64,000 nt of DNA, taken from contig NZ_JAGYPF010000009.1 in the NCBI RefSeq assembly GCF_018343535.1, forward strand, positions 1 to 64,000, read 5' to 3'. Both the position numbers and the translations under genes were made by a program. Source of the DNA: Neobacillus rhizophilus. Its GTDB lineage: Bacteria > Bacillota > Bacilli > Bacillales > Cytobacillaceae. The notes under the pieces are model-generated. The model had not been told where the DNA came from, did not search any database, and saw nothing but the letters and a program-made list of their open reading frames with translations. Shown piece after piece: positions 37,989 through 48,212 of the stretch (positions within the stretch are counted from its first letter, which is position 1; every line of letters begins with the position of its first letter).

Positions 37989-40900
37989 TTAATCAATTGT
38001 TACCGGTTCTTCTGAAGTTGTATCCCGAAGGACTGGCTCAGCTTTGCGGTAGCGCTGCATACCTGTTCCGGCAGGAACCAGTTTCCCGATGATAACATTC
38101 TCTTTTAAACCAAGCAATTCATCGCGCTTGCCCTTAATTGCTGCATCGGTAAGAACTCTTGTTGTTTCTTGGAAGGATGCTGCAGACAAGAACGAATCAG
38201 TTTCAAGAGATGCTTTGGTAATACCAAGTAATACAGGACGCCCTGTAGCCGGAATTTTGCCATTTAGTAAAGCTGATTCATTGGCATCCGTAAACTGGTG
38301 AATGTCTAGTAGTGTACCCGGTAATACATCTGTATCTCCAGCCTCACTTACACGCACTTTGCGGAGCATTTGGCGGACCATAACCTCAACGTGCTTATCG
38401 CCAATTTCAACACCTTGCATCCGGTAAACCTTTTGCACTTCACGAAGGAGGTATTCCTGAACGGAAATTACATCTTTCACCTTAATCAGTTCTTTTGGAT
38501 CAATTGATCCTTCGGTTAATTCCTGACCTCGTTCAATCCGGTCTCCGACAGCAACCTTCAGACGTCCAGTATACGGAGCAGTGTAATTGCGCTGCTCAAC
38601 TTCACCTTGAACAGTAATTTCATGCTGGCGGTCGCGGCCTTCGTTAATGCTGATGACCACACCATCAATTTCCGAAATAACAGCCTGCCCTTTAGGGTTA
38701 CGCGCTTCGAAAATTTCCTGAATACGTGGCAAACCTTGCGTAATATCGTTCCCCGCAACACCGCCTGTATGGAATGTACGCATCGTTAACTGAGTTCCTG
38801 GCTCACCGATAGACTGGGCGGCAATAATACCAACCGCTTCACCCACTTCAACCTCTTGACCAGTCGCTAGGTTACGGCCGTAACATTTTTTACAAACACC
38901 ATGGCGGGTGTTACATGTAAATGCCGAACGGATTTTAACCTCTTCGATTCCAGCCTCCACAATGACAGTGGCAATGTCTTCTGTAATTAGGCCATTTTCC
39001 GGAACAAGGATTTCCTTTGTTTCAGGATGTTTAATAGGCGTACGGGCATATCGGCCAATTAGACGCTCTTCAAGTGTTTCAATAACCTCTGTACCATCTT
39101 TTAAAGCGCTGATAGTAAAGCCGCGGTCTGTTCCACAGTCATCTTCACGGACAATAACGTCCTGAGCAACGTCAACGAGACGACGGGTTAAGTAACCTGA
39201 GTCAGCTGTCTTAAGCGCCGTATCAGCAAGACCTTTACGGGCACCGTGAGTGGAGATAAAGTACTCTAATACTGTTAATCCTTCACGGAAACTTGATTTG
39301 ATTGGCAACTCGATGATACGTCCTGCCGGGTTGGCCATCAGACCACGCATACCAGCTAACTGTGTAAAGTTAGAGGCGTTACCACGGGCACCAGAGTCAC
39401 TCATCATGAAAATTGGGTTAGTCTTATTCAAAGATTTCATCAATTTACCTTGAATAGTATCCTTCGCCTGGCTCCAAATAGAGATGACACGGTCATAACG
39501 CTCATCCTCTGTAATTAAACCACGTCTAAACTGTTTAGTAACATTATCAACCTTAGCCTGCGCATCATGAAGAATTTGCTCTTTCTCTTTAAGTACGACG
39601 ATATCGGCAACACCAACAGTAATACCGGCTTTAGTTGAATATTTGAAACCTAAATCCTTCATGCGGTCGAGCATTTTGGATGTTTCGGTAATTTTGAAAC
39701 GCTTGAATACTTCCGCAATGATATTACCAAGAATTTTCTTCTTAAACGGATCAATCAAAGGCATATTTTTAATCTTTTCTTTGATATCCTCGCCTTTTTC
39801 AACAAAGTACTTAGCAGGAGTTTCAACCTCTAAATTGTGTTTAGTTGGTTCATTGATATAAGGGAATGATTTAGGAAGAATCTCATTAAACACAAGCTTA
39901 CCAACGGTTGTGATTAACAGCTTGTTGTTTTGTTCTTCTGTAAAAGTCTCATTTCCTAATTTACCGGCATTAACAGCAACCCTTGTATGCAGGTGAACAT
40001 AGCCGTTTTGATAGGCAAGAAGGGCTTCGTCCGTATCATTAAACACCATGCCCTCACCGACGGCACCTTCTCTTTCAAGAGTTAGATAATAGTTTCCTAA
40101 TACCATGTCCTGTGAAGGAGTAACAACCGGTTTACCATCTTTCGGGTTAAGAATGTTTTGTGCAGCAAGCATTAAAAGACGGGCTTCCGCCTGCGCTTCT
40201 GAAGAAAGCGGTACGTGCACAGCCATTTGGTCTCCGTCAAAATCGGCATTGTATGCAGTACATACAAGCGGGTGAAGACGAATCGCGCGTCCTTCAACCA
40301 ATGTCGGCTCAAACGCCTGAATCCCTAAACGGTGAAGAGTTGGGGCGCGGTTTAATAGAACCGGATGCTCCCTAATGACATCTTCAAGCACATCCCAAAC
40401 ATCTGGGGACACTCTTTCAATTTTGCGCTTAGCTGATTTAATATTATGGGCTAATCCCTTTTCAACAAGCTCCTTCATCACAAATGGCTTAAATAATTCA
40501 AGTGCCATTTCTTTCGGAAGCCCGCATTGATACATTTTTAGATTAGGACCTACGACGATAACCGAACGTCCGGAATAGTCAACCCGTTTTCCAAGCAAGT
40601 TTTGACGGAAACGCCCTTGCTTACCTTTCAACATATGGGACAGTGACTTTAATGGACGGTTACCAGGACCTGTAACTGGGCGGCCGCGGCGGCCGTTGTC
40701 AATTAAAGCGTCGACTGCTTCCTGGAGCATCCGCTTTTCGTTTTGAACGATAATGCTAGGCGCACCCAAGTCTAATAAACGCTTTAAACGGTTGTTGCGG
40801 TTAATCACACGGCGATATAAATCGTTTAAGTCAGAAGTCGCAAATCTTCCGCCATCCAATTGAACCATTGGACGCAGCTCCGGTGGAATGACCGGAAGAA

Positions 40901-41588
40901 CGTCTAACACCATCCAAGATGGTTCGTTCCCGGAATTACGGAATGCTTCGAGAACCTCAAGACGTTTAATCGCACGTGTACGGCGTTGGCCTTGAGCTGT
41001 TTTAAGCTCCTCTTTTAAACCATCAACATCTTTGTCTAAATCGATATCTGATAGCAGCTTCTTGATGGCTTCTGCACCCATAGATGCTTGGAATTTATTA
41101 CCGTACTTTTCACGATAGGCACGATATTCTTTTTCTGATAAAAGCTGTTTCTTTTCAAGTGCAGTGTCACCTGATTCTGTCACTACATATGAAGCAAAGT
41201 AAATGACTTCTTCAAGCGCCCTTGGAGACATGTCTAAAACAAGCCCCATTCGGCTTGGAATGCCTTTAAAATACCAGATATGCGAAACAGGTGCGGCAAG
41301 TTCAATATGCCCCATTCGTTCGCGGCGGACCTTTGCACGAGTAACTTCAACACCGCATCGGTCACAGACAACACCTTTATAACGGACACGCTTGTACTTT
41401 CCGCAATGACATTCCCAATCCTTTGTAGGACCAAAAATTCTTTCACAGAATAAACCGTCCTTTTCTGGCTTTAACGTACGATAGTTAATGGTTTCAGGTT
41501 TTTTAACCTCACCGAATGACCAAGAACGGATTTTATCCGGTGAAGCAAGACCTATTTTCATGTACTCAAAATTATTAACGTCCAGCAA
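37989..41588 (-). CDS. rpoC: RNA polymerase beta' subunit
   Basis: A 1199-aa beta' subunit. The N-terminal zinc ribbon (CHCGKYKR ... CDRCGVEV) is followed by the catalytic Mg-binding NADFDGDQMAVHVPLS (about 450) and the second zinc site (CGTDRG ... CNTRHGVCKKCYGRNL). Bridge helix and trigger-loop segments are conserved. It starts with TTG at 41588 behind GGGAGGTAGG, as in B. subtilis. It follows rpoB after a structured 127-bp gap. Confidence 0.99.
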   Translation of the reverse strand: MLDVNNFEYMKIGLASPDKIRSWSFGEVKKPETINYRTLKPEKDGLFCERIFGPTKDWECHCGKYKRVRYKGVVCDRCGVEVTRAKVRRERMGHIELAAPVSHIWYFKGIPSRMGLVLDMSPRALEEVIYFASYVVTESGDTALEKKQLLSEKEYRAYREKYGNKFQASMGAEAIKKLLSDIDLDKDVDGLKEELKTAQGQRRTRAIKRLEVLEAFRNSGNEPSWMVLDVLPVIPPELRPMVQLDGGRFATSDLNDLYRRVINRNNRLKRLLDLGAPSIIVQNEKRMLQEAVDALIDNGRRGRPVTGPGNRPLKSLSHMLKGKQGRFRQNLLGKRVDYSGRSVIVVGPNLKMYQCGLPKEMALELFKPFVMKELVEKGLAHNIKSAKRKIERVSPDVWDVLEDVIREHPVLLNRAPTLHRLGIQAFEPTLVEGRAIRLHPLVCTAYNADFDGDQMAVHVPLSSEAQAEARLLMLAAQNILNPKDGKPVVTPSQDMVLGNYYLTLEREGAVGEGMVFNDTDEALLAYQNGYVHLHTRVAVNAGKLGNETFTEEQNNKLLITTVGKLVFNEILPKSFPYINEPTKHNLEVETPAKYFVEKGEDIKEKIKNMPLIDPFKKKILGNIIAEVFKRFKITETSKMLDRMKDLGFKYSTKAGITVGVADIVVLKEKEQILHDAQAKVDNVTKQFRRGLITEDERYDRVISIWSQAKDTIQGKLMKSLNKTNPIFMMSDSGARGNASNFTQLAGMRGLMANPAGRIIELPIKSSFREGLTVLEYFISTHGARKGLADTALKTADSGYLTRRLVDVAQDVIVREDDCGTDRGFTISALKDGTEVIETLEERLIGRYARTPIKHPETKEILVPENGLITEDIATVIVEAGIEEVKIRSAFTCNTRHGVCKKCYGRNLATGQEVEVGEAVGIIAAQSIGEPGTQLTMRTFHTGGVAGNDITQGLPRIQEIFEARNPKGQAVISEIDGVVISINEGRDRQHEITVQGEVEQRNYTAPYTGRLKVAVGDRIERGQELTEGSIDPKELIKVKDVISVQEYLLREVQKVYRMQGVEIGDKHVEVMVRQMLRKVRVSEAGDTDVLPGTLLDIHQFTDANESALLNGKIPATGRPVLLGITKASLETDSFLSAASFQETTRVLTDAAIKGKRDELLGLKENVIIGKLVPAGTGMQRYRKAEPVLRDTTSEEPVTID

Positions 41589-41640
41589 GGGGCCTACCTC
41601 CCTATTTATGTCCAGGTTTTACCCTTATATAAAAGCTTAA

Positions 41641-41701
41641 AAGCGCACCAAGGAACAGCAATAGCTTGTTCACAGCAGGAGCTATTCTCTTAAGTGCGCT
41701 T
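41641..41701 (-). other. nested hairpin between rpoB and rpoC
   Basis: Outer arms AAGCGCAC and GTGCGCTT (8 bp) enclose inner arms AATAGCT and AGCTATT (7 bp), separated by asymmetric internal loops. On the minus strand it starts 15 bases after the rpoB stop and is followed by TTTTAAGC, too short a T-run for strong termination. It is a candidate processing or partial attenuation site. Confidence 0.65.
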
Positions 41702-41715
41702 AAACTAAGAATGGA

Positions 41716-44700
41716 TTACTCTTTTGAACCTACTTTTTCGGATTCAAAGCTTGGTGCGTCAGGAACGATGTTTAATGTGTCAACTTGTTGTATGTCCTCT
41801 TCATCTTCCATATCGCGCATTTCAATCTCTTCTTCATCACCGGATAAGATTTTGACATCCATACCTAAACTTTGAAGTTCTTTGATTAATACTTTAAATG
41901 ACTCAGGAACGCCCGGTTCTGGAACATTTTCGCCTTTTACAATGGCTTCATATGTTTTTACCCGGCCAACCACGTCATCCGATTTAACTGTAAGAATTTC
42001 CTGCAGCGTGTATGCAGCACCATATGCTTCAAGCGCCCATACCTCCATCTCACCGAAACGCTGTCCGCCAAACTGGGCTTTACCGCCAAGCGGCTGCTGT
42101 GTAACAAGTGAGTAAGGACCTGTTGAACGTGCATGCAATTTATCGTCAACCATGTGGGCAAGCTTGATCATATACATGACCCCGACTGATACACGGTTAT
42201 CAAATGGTTCACCCGAACGGCCGTCATAAAGAACCGTTTTGGCATCGCGGGCCATGCCGGCTTCCTCAATCGTTGCCCATACATCTTCCTCACGTGCACC
42301 GTCAAAAACTGGCGTTGCAACATGAATATCAAGAGCTCTGGCAGCCATACCTAAGTGAAGCTCAAGAACCTGCCCGATATTCATCCGAGAAGGTACCCCT
42401 AATGGATTTAACATAATATCAACCGGTGTGCCATCTGGAAGGAATGGCATATCCTCTTCCGGTAAAATTCTTGAGATAACCCCTTTATTCCCGTGGCGTC
42501 CCGCCATTTTATCGCCTGCGGAGATTTTCCGCTTTTGAACGATATAGACACGGACTAACTGATTAACGCCTGGAGGCAGTTCATCGCCATCTTCACGGTT
42601 AAAGACTTTTACATCCAGAACAATACCGCCTCCGCCGTGTGGAACACGAAGAGAAGTATCACGGACTTCACGAGCCTTTTCACCGAAAATAGCATGTAAG
42701 AGACGTTCTTCAGCGGTCAATTCTGTTACCCCTTTTGGTGTAACCTTACCCACTAAAAGGTCTCCGTCTTTTACTTCTGCACCAATGCGGATAATACCGC
42801 GCTCATCAAGATTGCGAAGGGCATCTTCACCAACGTTAGGAATATCACGAGTAATTTCCTCTGGTCCAAGCTTTGTATCACGAGATTCAGATTCATATTC
42901 CTCGATATGAATAGAAGTATAGACATCGTCTTTTACAAGACGTTCACTCATGATAATCGCATCTTCATAGTTGTATCCATCCCAATTTATGAATGCAACA
43001 AGAACGTTTCTTCCTAACGCTAATTCGCCAAGCTCCATAGATGGACCATCAGCAAGAATTTCACCTTTTTTGACACGGTTGCCAACAGCCACAATCGGAC
43101 GCTGGTTATAGCATGTTCCTTGGTTGGAACGGATAAATTTCAACATCCGGTATTTATCGAGGTCACCTTTAACCTCTTGACCATCTATCTCTTTCACACG
43201 ACGCACCCATACCTGACGGGCTTCAACGTGTTCCACAATACCATCATGCTTACAAACAACCGCTGCACCGGAGTCTTTTCCGGAGACATATTCCATGCCG
43301 GTACCAACTCTTGGCGCCTCAGGCTGCATTAACGGGACCGCCTGACGCTGCATGTTTGCACCCATCAGTGCACGGTTGGAGTCGTCATTTTCAAGGAACG
43401 GAATACATGCCGTTGCAGCTGAAACAACCTGCTTTGGTGATACGTCCATATAATCGACCCGGTCGCGTCTAACAACCGTGTTCTCACCACGGAAGCGGGC
43501 AATAACATCTTCATCAAGGAAGGAGCCATCATCACCAAGACGGGCATTCGCCTGAGCGACAACATAATTGTCCTCTTCATCGGCTGTTAAATAATCAATT
43601 CGGTCTGTCACATTACCTGTATCAGGATCAACACGGCGGTAAGGTGTTTCTATAAATCCAAAGCGATTAACTTTTGCATAGCTTGATAATGAGTTAATCA
43701 AGCCAATGTTCGGACCTTCCGGTGTTTCAATCGGACACATCCGGCCATAGTGAGAGTAGTGAACGTCACGAACTTCCATACCGGCACGTTCACGTGTTAA
43801 ACCACCTGGTCCAAGCGCAGATAAACGACGCTTATGGGTTAATTCCGCAAGCGGGTTTGTCTGATCCATGAACTGTGATAACTGTGAACTTCCGAAGAAC
43901 TCTTTGATGGAAGCAATAACTGGACGAATATTGATTAACTGTTGCGGCGTTATCGTTGCTGTGTCTTGAATAGACATTCTCTCACGAACAACACGCTCCA
44001 TCCGGGACAATCCAATTCGAAATTGGTTCTGCAAAAGCTCACCAACAGAACGAAGACGTCTGTTCCCCAAATGGTCGATATCATCTGTATCGCCTACTCC
44101 GTGCAGCAAATCAAAGAAGTAGCTGATTGACGCAATAATATCGGCAGGAGTGATATTTTTAATCGGTTCTGCCACATAGGCATTGCCTAAGACATTAATA
44201 ACCTTTTCATTTTCATCGCCAGGAGCATAAATCTTGATGCCCTGCATAATGATTTCTTCTTCCACCACACCACCAACAGGGTTGTAGCTTCTGAAATTGA
44301 CATTTTTCTCAAGTGCAGGCAGGATCCTGTCGAGGTTTCTTCTGTCCAAAAGAGTTCCCTTTTCTGCAATAATTTCACCTGTTTCAGGGTCTGCCAGCGT
44401 TTCCGCCAAGCGCTGATTGAAAAGGCGGTTTTTAATGTGAAGCTTTTTATTAATTTTATATCGGCCTACATTAGCCAGGTCATATCGTTTCGGATCAAAG
44501 AAACGAGAAATTAATAAATTCTTCGCATTTTCAACAGTCGGAGGTTCACCTGGACGAAGACGTTCGTAAATCTCAAGTAACGCTTTATCAATACCTTCCG
44601 TATTATCTTTTTCAAGCGTGTTGCGGAGGTATTCGTTATCACCAATCAATTCAAGAATTTCTTGATCAGAGCCGAAGCCAAGCGAACGCAAAAGAACCGT

Positions 44701-45276
44701 AACGGGCAGTTTCCGAGTACGATCGATTCTGACATATACGACATCCTTGGCATCTGTTTCATATTCAAGCCATGCGCCGCGGTTCGGAATGACAGTAGCT
44801 GTGTAGCCCTTTTTTCCGTTTTTATCGGTCTTTCCGCTGAAATAAACGCTCGGTGAGCGCACCAGCTGCGAAACAATAACGCGTTCTGCACCATTAATAA
44901 CAAACGTGCCGGTTTCCGTCATTAACGGAAAATCACCCATGAATACATCTTGATCCTTCACTTCGCCTGTTTCTTTGTTTACAAGACGTACTTTGACACG
45001 CAATGGAGCAGAATATGTAACGTCCCGTTCTTTTGATTCTTCTACAGAATACTTTGGATCGCCAAGACTGTAATCAATAAATTCCAGTGATAGGTTACCT
45101 GTAAAATCTTCAATCGGTGAAATATCCTGGAACATTTCACGCAATCCCTCATCAAGAAACCACTGATAAGAAGCGGTTTGGATTTCAATAAGATTTGGTA
45201 ACTCTAAAACTTCACTGATTCGTGCGTAACTCCTCCGCTTCCGGTGGCGTCCATACTGAACTAGTTGACCTGTCAA
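41716..45276 (-). CDS. rpoB: RNA polymerase beta subunit
   Basis: An 1186-aa beta subunit. The rifampicin region SSQLSQFMDQTNPLAELTHK and following RRLSALGPGG are wild type. KISAGDKMAGRHGNKGVIS and the C-terminal clamp segment GGKAQFGGQRFGEMEVWALE are conserved, and the tail is acidic. I use the TTG at 45276 (LTGQLVQYGRH), as in B. subtilis, with AGGGGTGA upstream; the GTG three codons earlier is part of that ribosome binding site. Confidence 0.98.
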   Translation of the reverse strand: MTGQLVQYGRHRKRRSYARISEVLELPNLIEIQTASYQWFLDEGLREMFQDISPIEDFTGNLSLEFIDYSLGDPKYSVEESKERDVTYSAPLRVKVRLVNKETGEVKDQDVFMGDFPLMTETGTFVINGAERVIVSQLVRSPSVYFSGKTDKNGKKGYTATVIPNRGAWLEYETDAKDVVYVRIDRTRKLPVTVLLRSLGFGSDQEILELIGDNEYLRNTLEKDNTEGIDKALLEIYERLRPGEPPTVENAKNLLISRFFDPKRYDLANVGRYKINKKLHIKNRLFNQRLAETLADPETGEIIAEKGTLLDRRNLDRILPALEKNVNFRSYNPVGGVVEEEIIMQGIKIYAPGDENEKVINVLGNAYVAEPIKNITPADIIASISYFFDLLHGVGDTDDIDHLGNRRLRSVGELLQNQFRIGLSRMERVVRERMSIQDTATITPQQLINIRPVIASIKEFFGSSQLSQFMDQTNPLAELTHKRRLSALGPGGLTRERAGMEVRDVHYSHYGRMCPIETPEGPNIGLINSLSSYAKVNRFGFIETPYRRVDPDTGNVTDRIDYLTADEEDNYVVAQANARLGDDGSFLDEDVIARFRGENTVVRRDRVDYMDVSPKQVVSAATACIPFLENDDSNRALMGANMQRQAVPLMQPEAPRVGTGMEYVSGKDSGAAVVCKHDGIVEHVEARQVWVRRVKEIDGQEVKGDLDKYRMLKFIRSNQGTCYNQRPIVAVGNRVKKGEILADGPSMELGELALGRNVLVAFINWDGYNYEDAIIMSERLVKDDVYTSIHIEEYESESRDTKLGPEEITRDIPNVGEDALRNLDERGIIRIGAEVKDGDLLVGKVTPKGVTELTAEERLLHAIFGEKAREVRDTSLRVPHGGGGIVLDVKVFNREDGDELPPGVNQLVRVYIVQKRKISAGDKMAGRHGNKGVISRILPEEDMPFLPDGTPVDIMLNPLGVPSRMNIGQVLELHLGMAARALDIHVATPVFDGAREEDVWATIEEAGMARDAKTVLYDGRSGEPFDNRVSVGVMYMIKLAHMVDDKLHARSTGPYSLVTQQPLGGKAQFGGQRFGEMEVWALEAYGAAYTLQEILTVKSDDVVGRVKTYEAIVKGENVPEPGVPESFKVLIKELQSLGMDVKILSGDEEEIEMRDMEDEEDIQQVDTLNIVPDAPSFESEKVGSKE

Positions 45277-45495
45277 CTGATTCACCCCTCAAATCAAGCG
45301 TAATTTAAAAATCTATGCACATCTTTTGAGCAGCGCTTTAAAGCCCTATCCAAAAGACAAAAAGAAAAAGGGTTTTTTCCCAAAAACCACATTTTCACAT
45401 TTTGAGTATTATTTTGTCATCATTTCCTTTTTATCCCTATTTTATACTGACAAAATGTATTTATAGGAATAATTCGGTAAATATTATGATGGCAT

Positions 45496-45525
45496 TTTAT
45501 AATGCTATCACAACGACAATATCAA
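45496..45525 (-). promoter_or_regulatory. candidate rpoB promoter
   Basis: Minus strand TTGATA, 18 bp, TATAAA; the -35 overlaps the end of the ybxB gene. A roughly 220-nt leader would result. The alternative TTGACT-17-TAGCAT overlaps it. Confidence 0.55.
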
Positions 45526-46130
45526 GTCAACTGTTTTTTAGCCCTTATTATGAAATATCCTTTTGATTTGTCAATTACTTCAGCATTAGAAAACAGTTCT
45601 TTCATTTTCTCCATCGCTGAGGGAGCTCCCTGCTTCTTTTGAATGACTACCCATAATTCACCTTCAACCGCAAGACGCTCATAAGCTTGTTCAAAAATAT
45701 CATGAACAGTCTTTTTCCCGGCACGAATGGGGGGATTAGTTAAAATAGCGGAAAAAGAATCTTCCTTTACACTAAGCAGCCGGTCACTTTCATAGATTTT
45801 TACATTCTGTATTTTGTTGAGAAGGGCATTTTCCCCCGCCAATTCAAGAGCCCGTTCATTCACATCAACCATATGAATAATCCGGTCAGGGTTGGCCTTT
45901 GCAATAGATAAACCAATGGGGCCATATCCGCAGCCAACATCTAGAATGGGACCGTTTATTTCCGGAATCGTAAAAGATTCAATTAATAGACGTGAGCCAA
46001 AATCTACCTCTCTTTTTGAAAAAACTCCGTTATCCGTTTTAAACCGAAATTGATGGTTTTTTAAGGTGAAGTCCCAATATTTCGGGTCACTTTCAACCTT
46101 TTGGGTACGAGAATAGTAGTGTTCAGTCAA
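45522..46130 (-). CDS. ybxB: class I SAM-dependent methyltransferase YbxB (RsmC-like)
   Basis: A 202-aa Rossmann methyltransferase with motif I ILDVGCGYGPIGL, acidic motif II VDVNERAL, and the catalytic NPPIRAG (NPPxR/H) of RsmC/RlmG rRNA guanine-N2 methyltransferases, so rRNA methylation is likely. I choose the TTG at 46130 (LTEHYYS), matching the B. subtilis start and with GGGAGGTGA eight bases before it; the ATG at 46166 lacks a ribosome binding site. It lies between rplL and rpoB, as in relatives. Confidence 0.9.
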   Translation of the reverse strand: MTEHYYSRTQKVESDPKYWDFTLKNHQFRFKTDNGVFSKREVDFGSRLLIESFTIPEINGPILDVGCGYGPIGLSIAKANPDRIIHMVDVNERALELAGENALLNKIQNVKIYESDRLLSVKEDSFSAILTNPPIRAGKKTVHDIFEQAYERLAVEGELWVVIQKKQGAPSAMEKMKELFSNAEVIDKSKGYFIIRAKKQLT

Positions 46131-46196
46131 ACGACTCACCTCCCGAGGATATAGGATAGAAGACAATGAGGTACCAGGACCTTTTTTAAGATAGCC

Positions 46197-46229
46197 AAAA
46201 AAAGCCCGCTTATGCAGCGGACTTTTTTA
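46197..46229 (-). terminator. terminator after rplL
   Basis: On the minus strand AAGTCCGC pairs with GCGGGCTT (one G-U) and is followed by TTTTTTT. It lies 12 bp past rplL and would limit readthrough into ybxB-rpoBC. Confidence 0.9.
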
Positions 46230-46240
46230 TAACGTTAAGA

Positions 46241-46603
46241 TTACTTAACTTCAACGTTTGCTCCAACTTCGTCAAGTTTGCCTTTGATTTCTTCAGCTTC
46301 TTCTTTAGAGACGCCTTCTTTAACAGGCTTTGGAGTGTTGTCAACAAGGTCTTTTGCTTCTTTAAGTCCAAGACCAGTGATTTCACGAACAACTTTGATA
46401 ACTTTGATTTTTTGATCGCCAGCAGAAGCTAGGATTACATCAAACTCAGTTTGCTCTTCAACAGCAGCAGCACCTGCGCCGCCAACCATTGCTACAGGAG
46501 CAGCAGCAGTTACGCCGAATTCTTCTTCGATTGCTTTTACAAGATCGTTAAGTTCTAAAACAGTCATAGATTTAACTGCTTCAATGATTTGTTCTTTAGT
46601 CAT
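46241..46603 (-). CDS. rplL: 50S ribosomal protein L7/L12
   Basis: A 120-aa acidic L7/L12 (bL12), present in multiple copies on the stalk and recruiting GTPase factors. It has an N-terminal dimerisation helix, an Ala/Val-rich hinge (about 38-52), and a C-terminal factor-binding domain (KIKVIKVVREITGLGLKEAK). GGAGG ribosome binding site; 55 bp after rplJ. Confidence 0.98.
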   Translation of the reverse strand: MTKEQIIEAVKSMTVLELNDLVKAIEEEFGVTAAAPVAMVGGAGAAAVEEQTEFDVILASAGDQKIKVIKVVREITGLGLKEAKDLVDNTPKPVKEGVSKEEAEEIKGKLDEVGANVEVK

Positions 46604-46658
46604 TTTAATTTTCCTCCTTAATTTTCATTCCGTTATTGGTTAAGCGATAAGTTTTAAC

Positions 46659-47159
46659 TTACGCGCCTTGTTCTTCTTTTTGATCTGCAACTGCTTTTGC
46701 TGCAAGAGCAAGGTTGCGGATTGGTGCTTGAAGCACGCTGAGTAACATAGAAAGCAAGCCTTCGCGTGAAGGAAGTTCAGCAAGAGCTTTAACCTCTTCA
46801 ACAGTTGCGACGTTACCTTCGATAACACCCGCTTTTAATTCTAACGCTTCGTTCTTTTTAGCAAAATCGTTTAAGATTTTCGCTGGTGCTACTACATCTT
46901 CAGTACTGAACGCGATTGCGTTAGGACCTGTTAATGCATCGTTTAAGCCAGCAAGACCTGCTTCTTCAGCCGCACGGCGAGTCATAGAGTTTTTATAAAC
47001 CTTGAACTCAACGCCAGCTTCGCGAAGCTGTTTACGAAGTTCAGTCACTTGACCAACTGTAAGACCACGGTAGTCAACAACAATTGTTGATACGCTAGCT
47101 TTTAGTTTTTCAGCAATTTCTTCGACAACCTGTTTTTTAGCTTCGATTGCACTGCTCAT
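46659..47159 (-). CDS. rplJ: 50S ribosomal protein L10
   Basis: A 166-aa L10 (uL10), base of the stalk that anchors L7/L12 dimers. SSAIEAKKQVVEEIAEKLK, IVVDYRGLTVGQVTELRKQL and the C-terminal helix (AIRNLALAAKAVADQKEEQ region) fit. It is autoregulated by binding its own leader, which is present upstream. GGAGGTGTT precedes the ATG. Confidence 0.98.
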   Translation of the reverse strand: MSSAIEAKKQVVEEIAEKLKASVSTIVVDYRGLTVGQVTELRKQLREAGVEFKVYKNSMTRRAAEEAGLAGLNDALTGPNAIAFSTEDVVAPAKILNDFAKKNEALELKAGVIEGNVATVEEVKALAELPSREGLLSMLLSVLQAPIRNLALAAKAVADQKEEQGA

Positions 47160-47164
47160 CTTAA

Positions 47165-47325
47165 CACCTCCTGTAGAATGTCTACATTTATACCTGTCAG
47201 TAAAATGCCTCTATATCATAAATTAGACATAGAGGCAGCATAATCAGCTAAAAAGATAGCTTAATTTATCGCATAACCTCGGCAGGATTATTAAGCACAT
47301 AAGCCCCTGCTGTCTACGGTACAAA
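47165..47325 (-). promoter_or_regulatory. L10 leader of rplJL with attenuator hairpin
   Basis: This matches the ribosomal-protein L10 leader. The minus strand reads GTAGACAGCAGGGGC, then AATCCTGCCGAGGTTAT, the paired halves of the L10-binding kink-turn region. A terminator-like hairpin, TGCCTCTAT/ATAGAGGCA, follows at 47206-47237 with TTTT. L10(L12)4 binding is known to promote termination in such leaders in Bacillus. Confidence 0.88.
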
Positions 47326-47352
47326 TGTTTGTTATATTAAACAACAAAATTG

Positions 47353-47381
47353 ATTATATAAAATCTAATTTCGATTGTCAA
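47353..47381 (-). promoter_or_regulatory. promoter of rplJ-rplL
   Basis: Minus strand TTGACA, 17 bp, TATAAT: a full-consensus SigA promoter located between rplA and the L10 leader. Confidence 0.93.
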
Positions 47382-47399
47382 TTGGTAAAATTAGTTACC

Positions 47400-48098
47400 T
47401 TATTTTGCTGCAACAGTAGAAGGATCTACCTTGATTCCAGGTCCCATTGTTGAAGTAACAGTTACGTTCTTCATGTAAGTACCTTTAGCAGCAGATGGCT
47501 TTACTTTTAACATTGTTTCGAACACAGTAGTGAAGTTCTCAACAAGCTTTTCGTTTTCGAAAGAAGATTTACCGATAGGCACGTGGATATTTCCAGCTTT
47601 GTCAACACGGTATTCAACTTTACCTGCTTTAATTTCATTGATTGCTTTTGTTACATCAAATGTAACTGTGCCTGTTTTAGGGTTTGGCATTAAGCCTTTA
47701 GGTCCTAAAGTACGACCTAATTTACCAACTTCACCCATCATGTCAGGTGTTGCTACGATTACATCGAACTCGAACCAACCTTGTTGGATTTTGTTGATGT
47801 ATTCTGCATCGCCAACATAATCAGCGCCAGCTGCTTCTGCTTCTTTCACTTTTTCACCCTTCGCGAATACTAATACGCGTTGAGTTTTACCAGTTCCGTT
47901 TGGAAGCACAACTGCTCCACGGATTTGCTGGTCAGCTTTCTTAGGATCTACGCCTAAGCGGAAGGCAACTTCAAGAGTTGCATCGAATTTTGCAAAATTT
48001 GTTTGCTTAGCAAGTTCAATTGCTTCTGCAATTGGGTAAGCTTTTGAGCGATCTACAAGCTTTGCAGCTTCTAGGTACTTCTTACCTTTTTTAGCCAT
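47400..48098 (-). CDS. rplA: 50S ribosomal protein L1
   Basis: A 232-aa L1 (uL1) of the mobile stalk that helps release E-site tRNA. LPNGTGKTQRVLVFAKGEK, GRTLGPKGLMPNPKTGTV and MGPGIKVDPSTV are diagnostic. It is co-transcribed with rplK, 114 bp upstream. In E. coli L1 represses its own operon; no such site was identified here. Confidence 0.98.
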   Translation of the reverse strand: MAKKGKKYLEAAKLVDRSKAYPIAEAIELAKQTNFAKFDATLEVAFRLGVDPKKADQQIRGAVVLPNGTGKTQRVLVFAKGEKVKEAEAAGADYVGDAEYINKIQQGWFEFDVIVATPDMMGEVGKLGRTLGPKGLMPNPKTGTVTFDVTKAINEIKAGKVEYRVDKAGNIHVPIGKSSFENEKLVENFTTVFETMLKVKPSAAKGTYMKNVTVTSTMGPGIKVDPSTVAAK

Positions 48099-48212
48099 TT
48101 TTATTTCCTCCTAAATTGTGGTTTTAACGTCGTATAACTCCCACGAAAAAGGTTGCGAGTGTTTTAAAACTGCGCAACCCCTTCATTACAACATAACAGT
48201 TACTTACATGGA

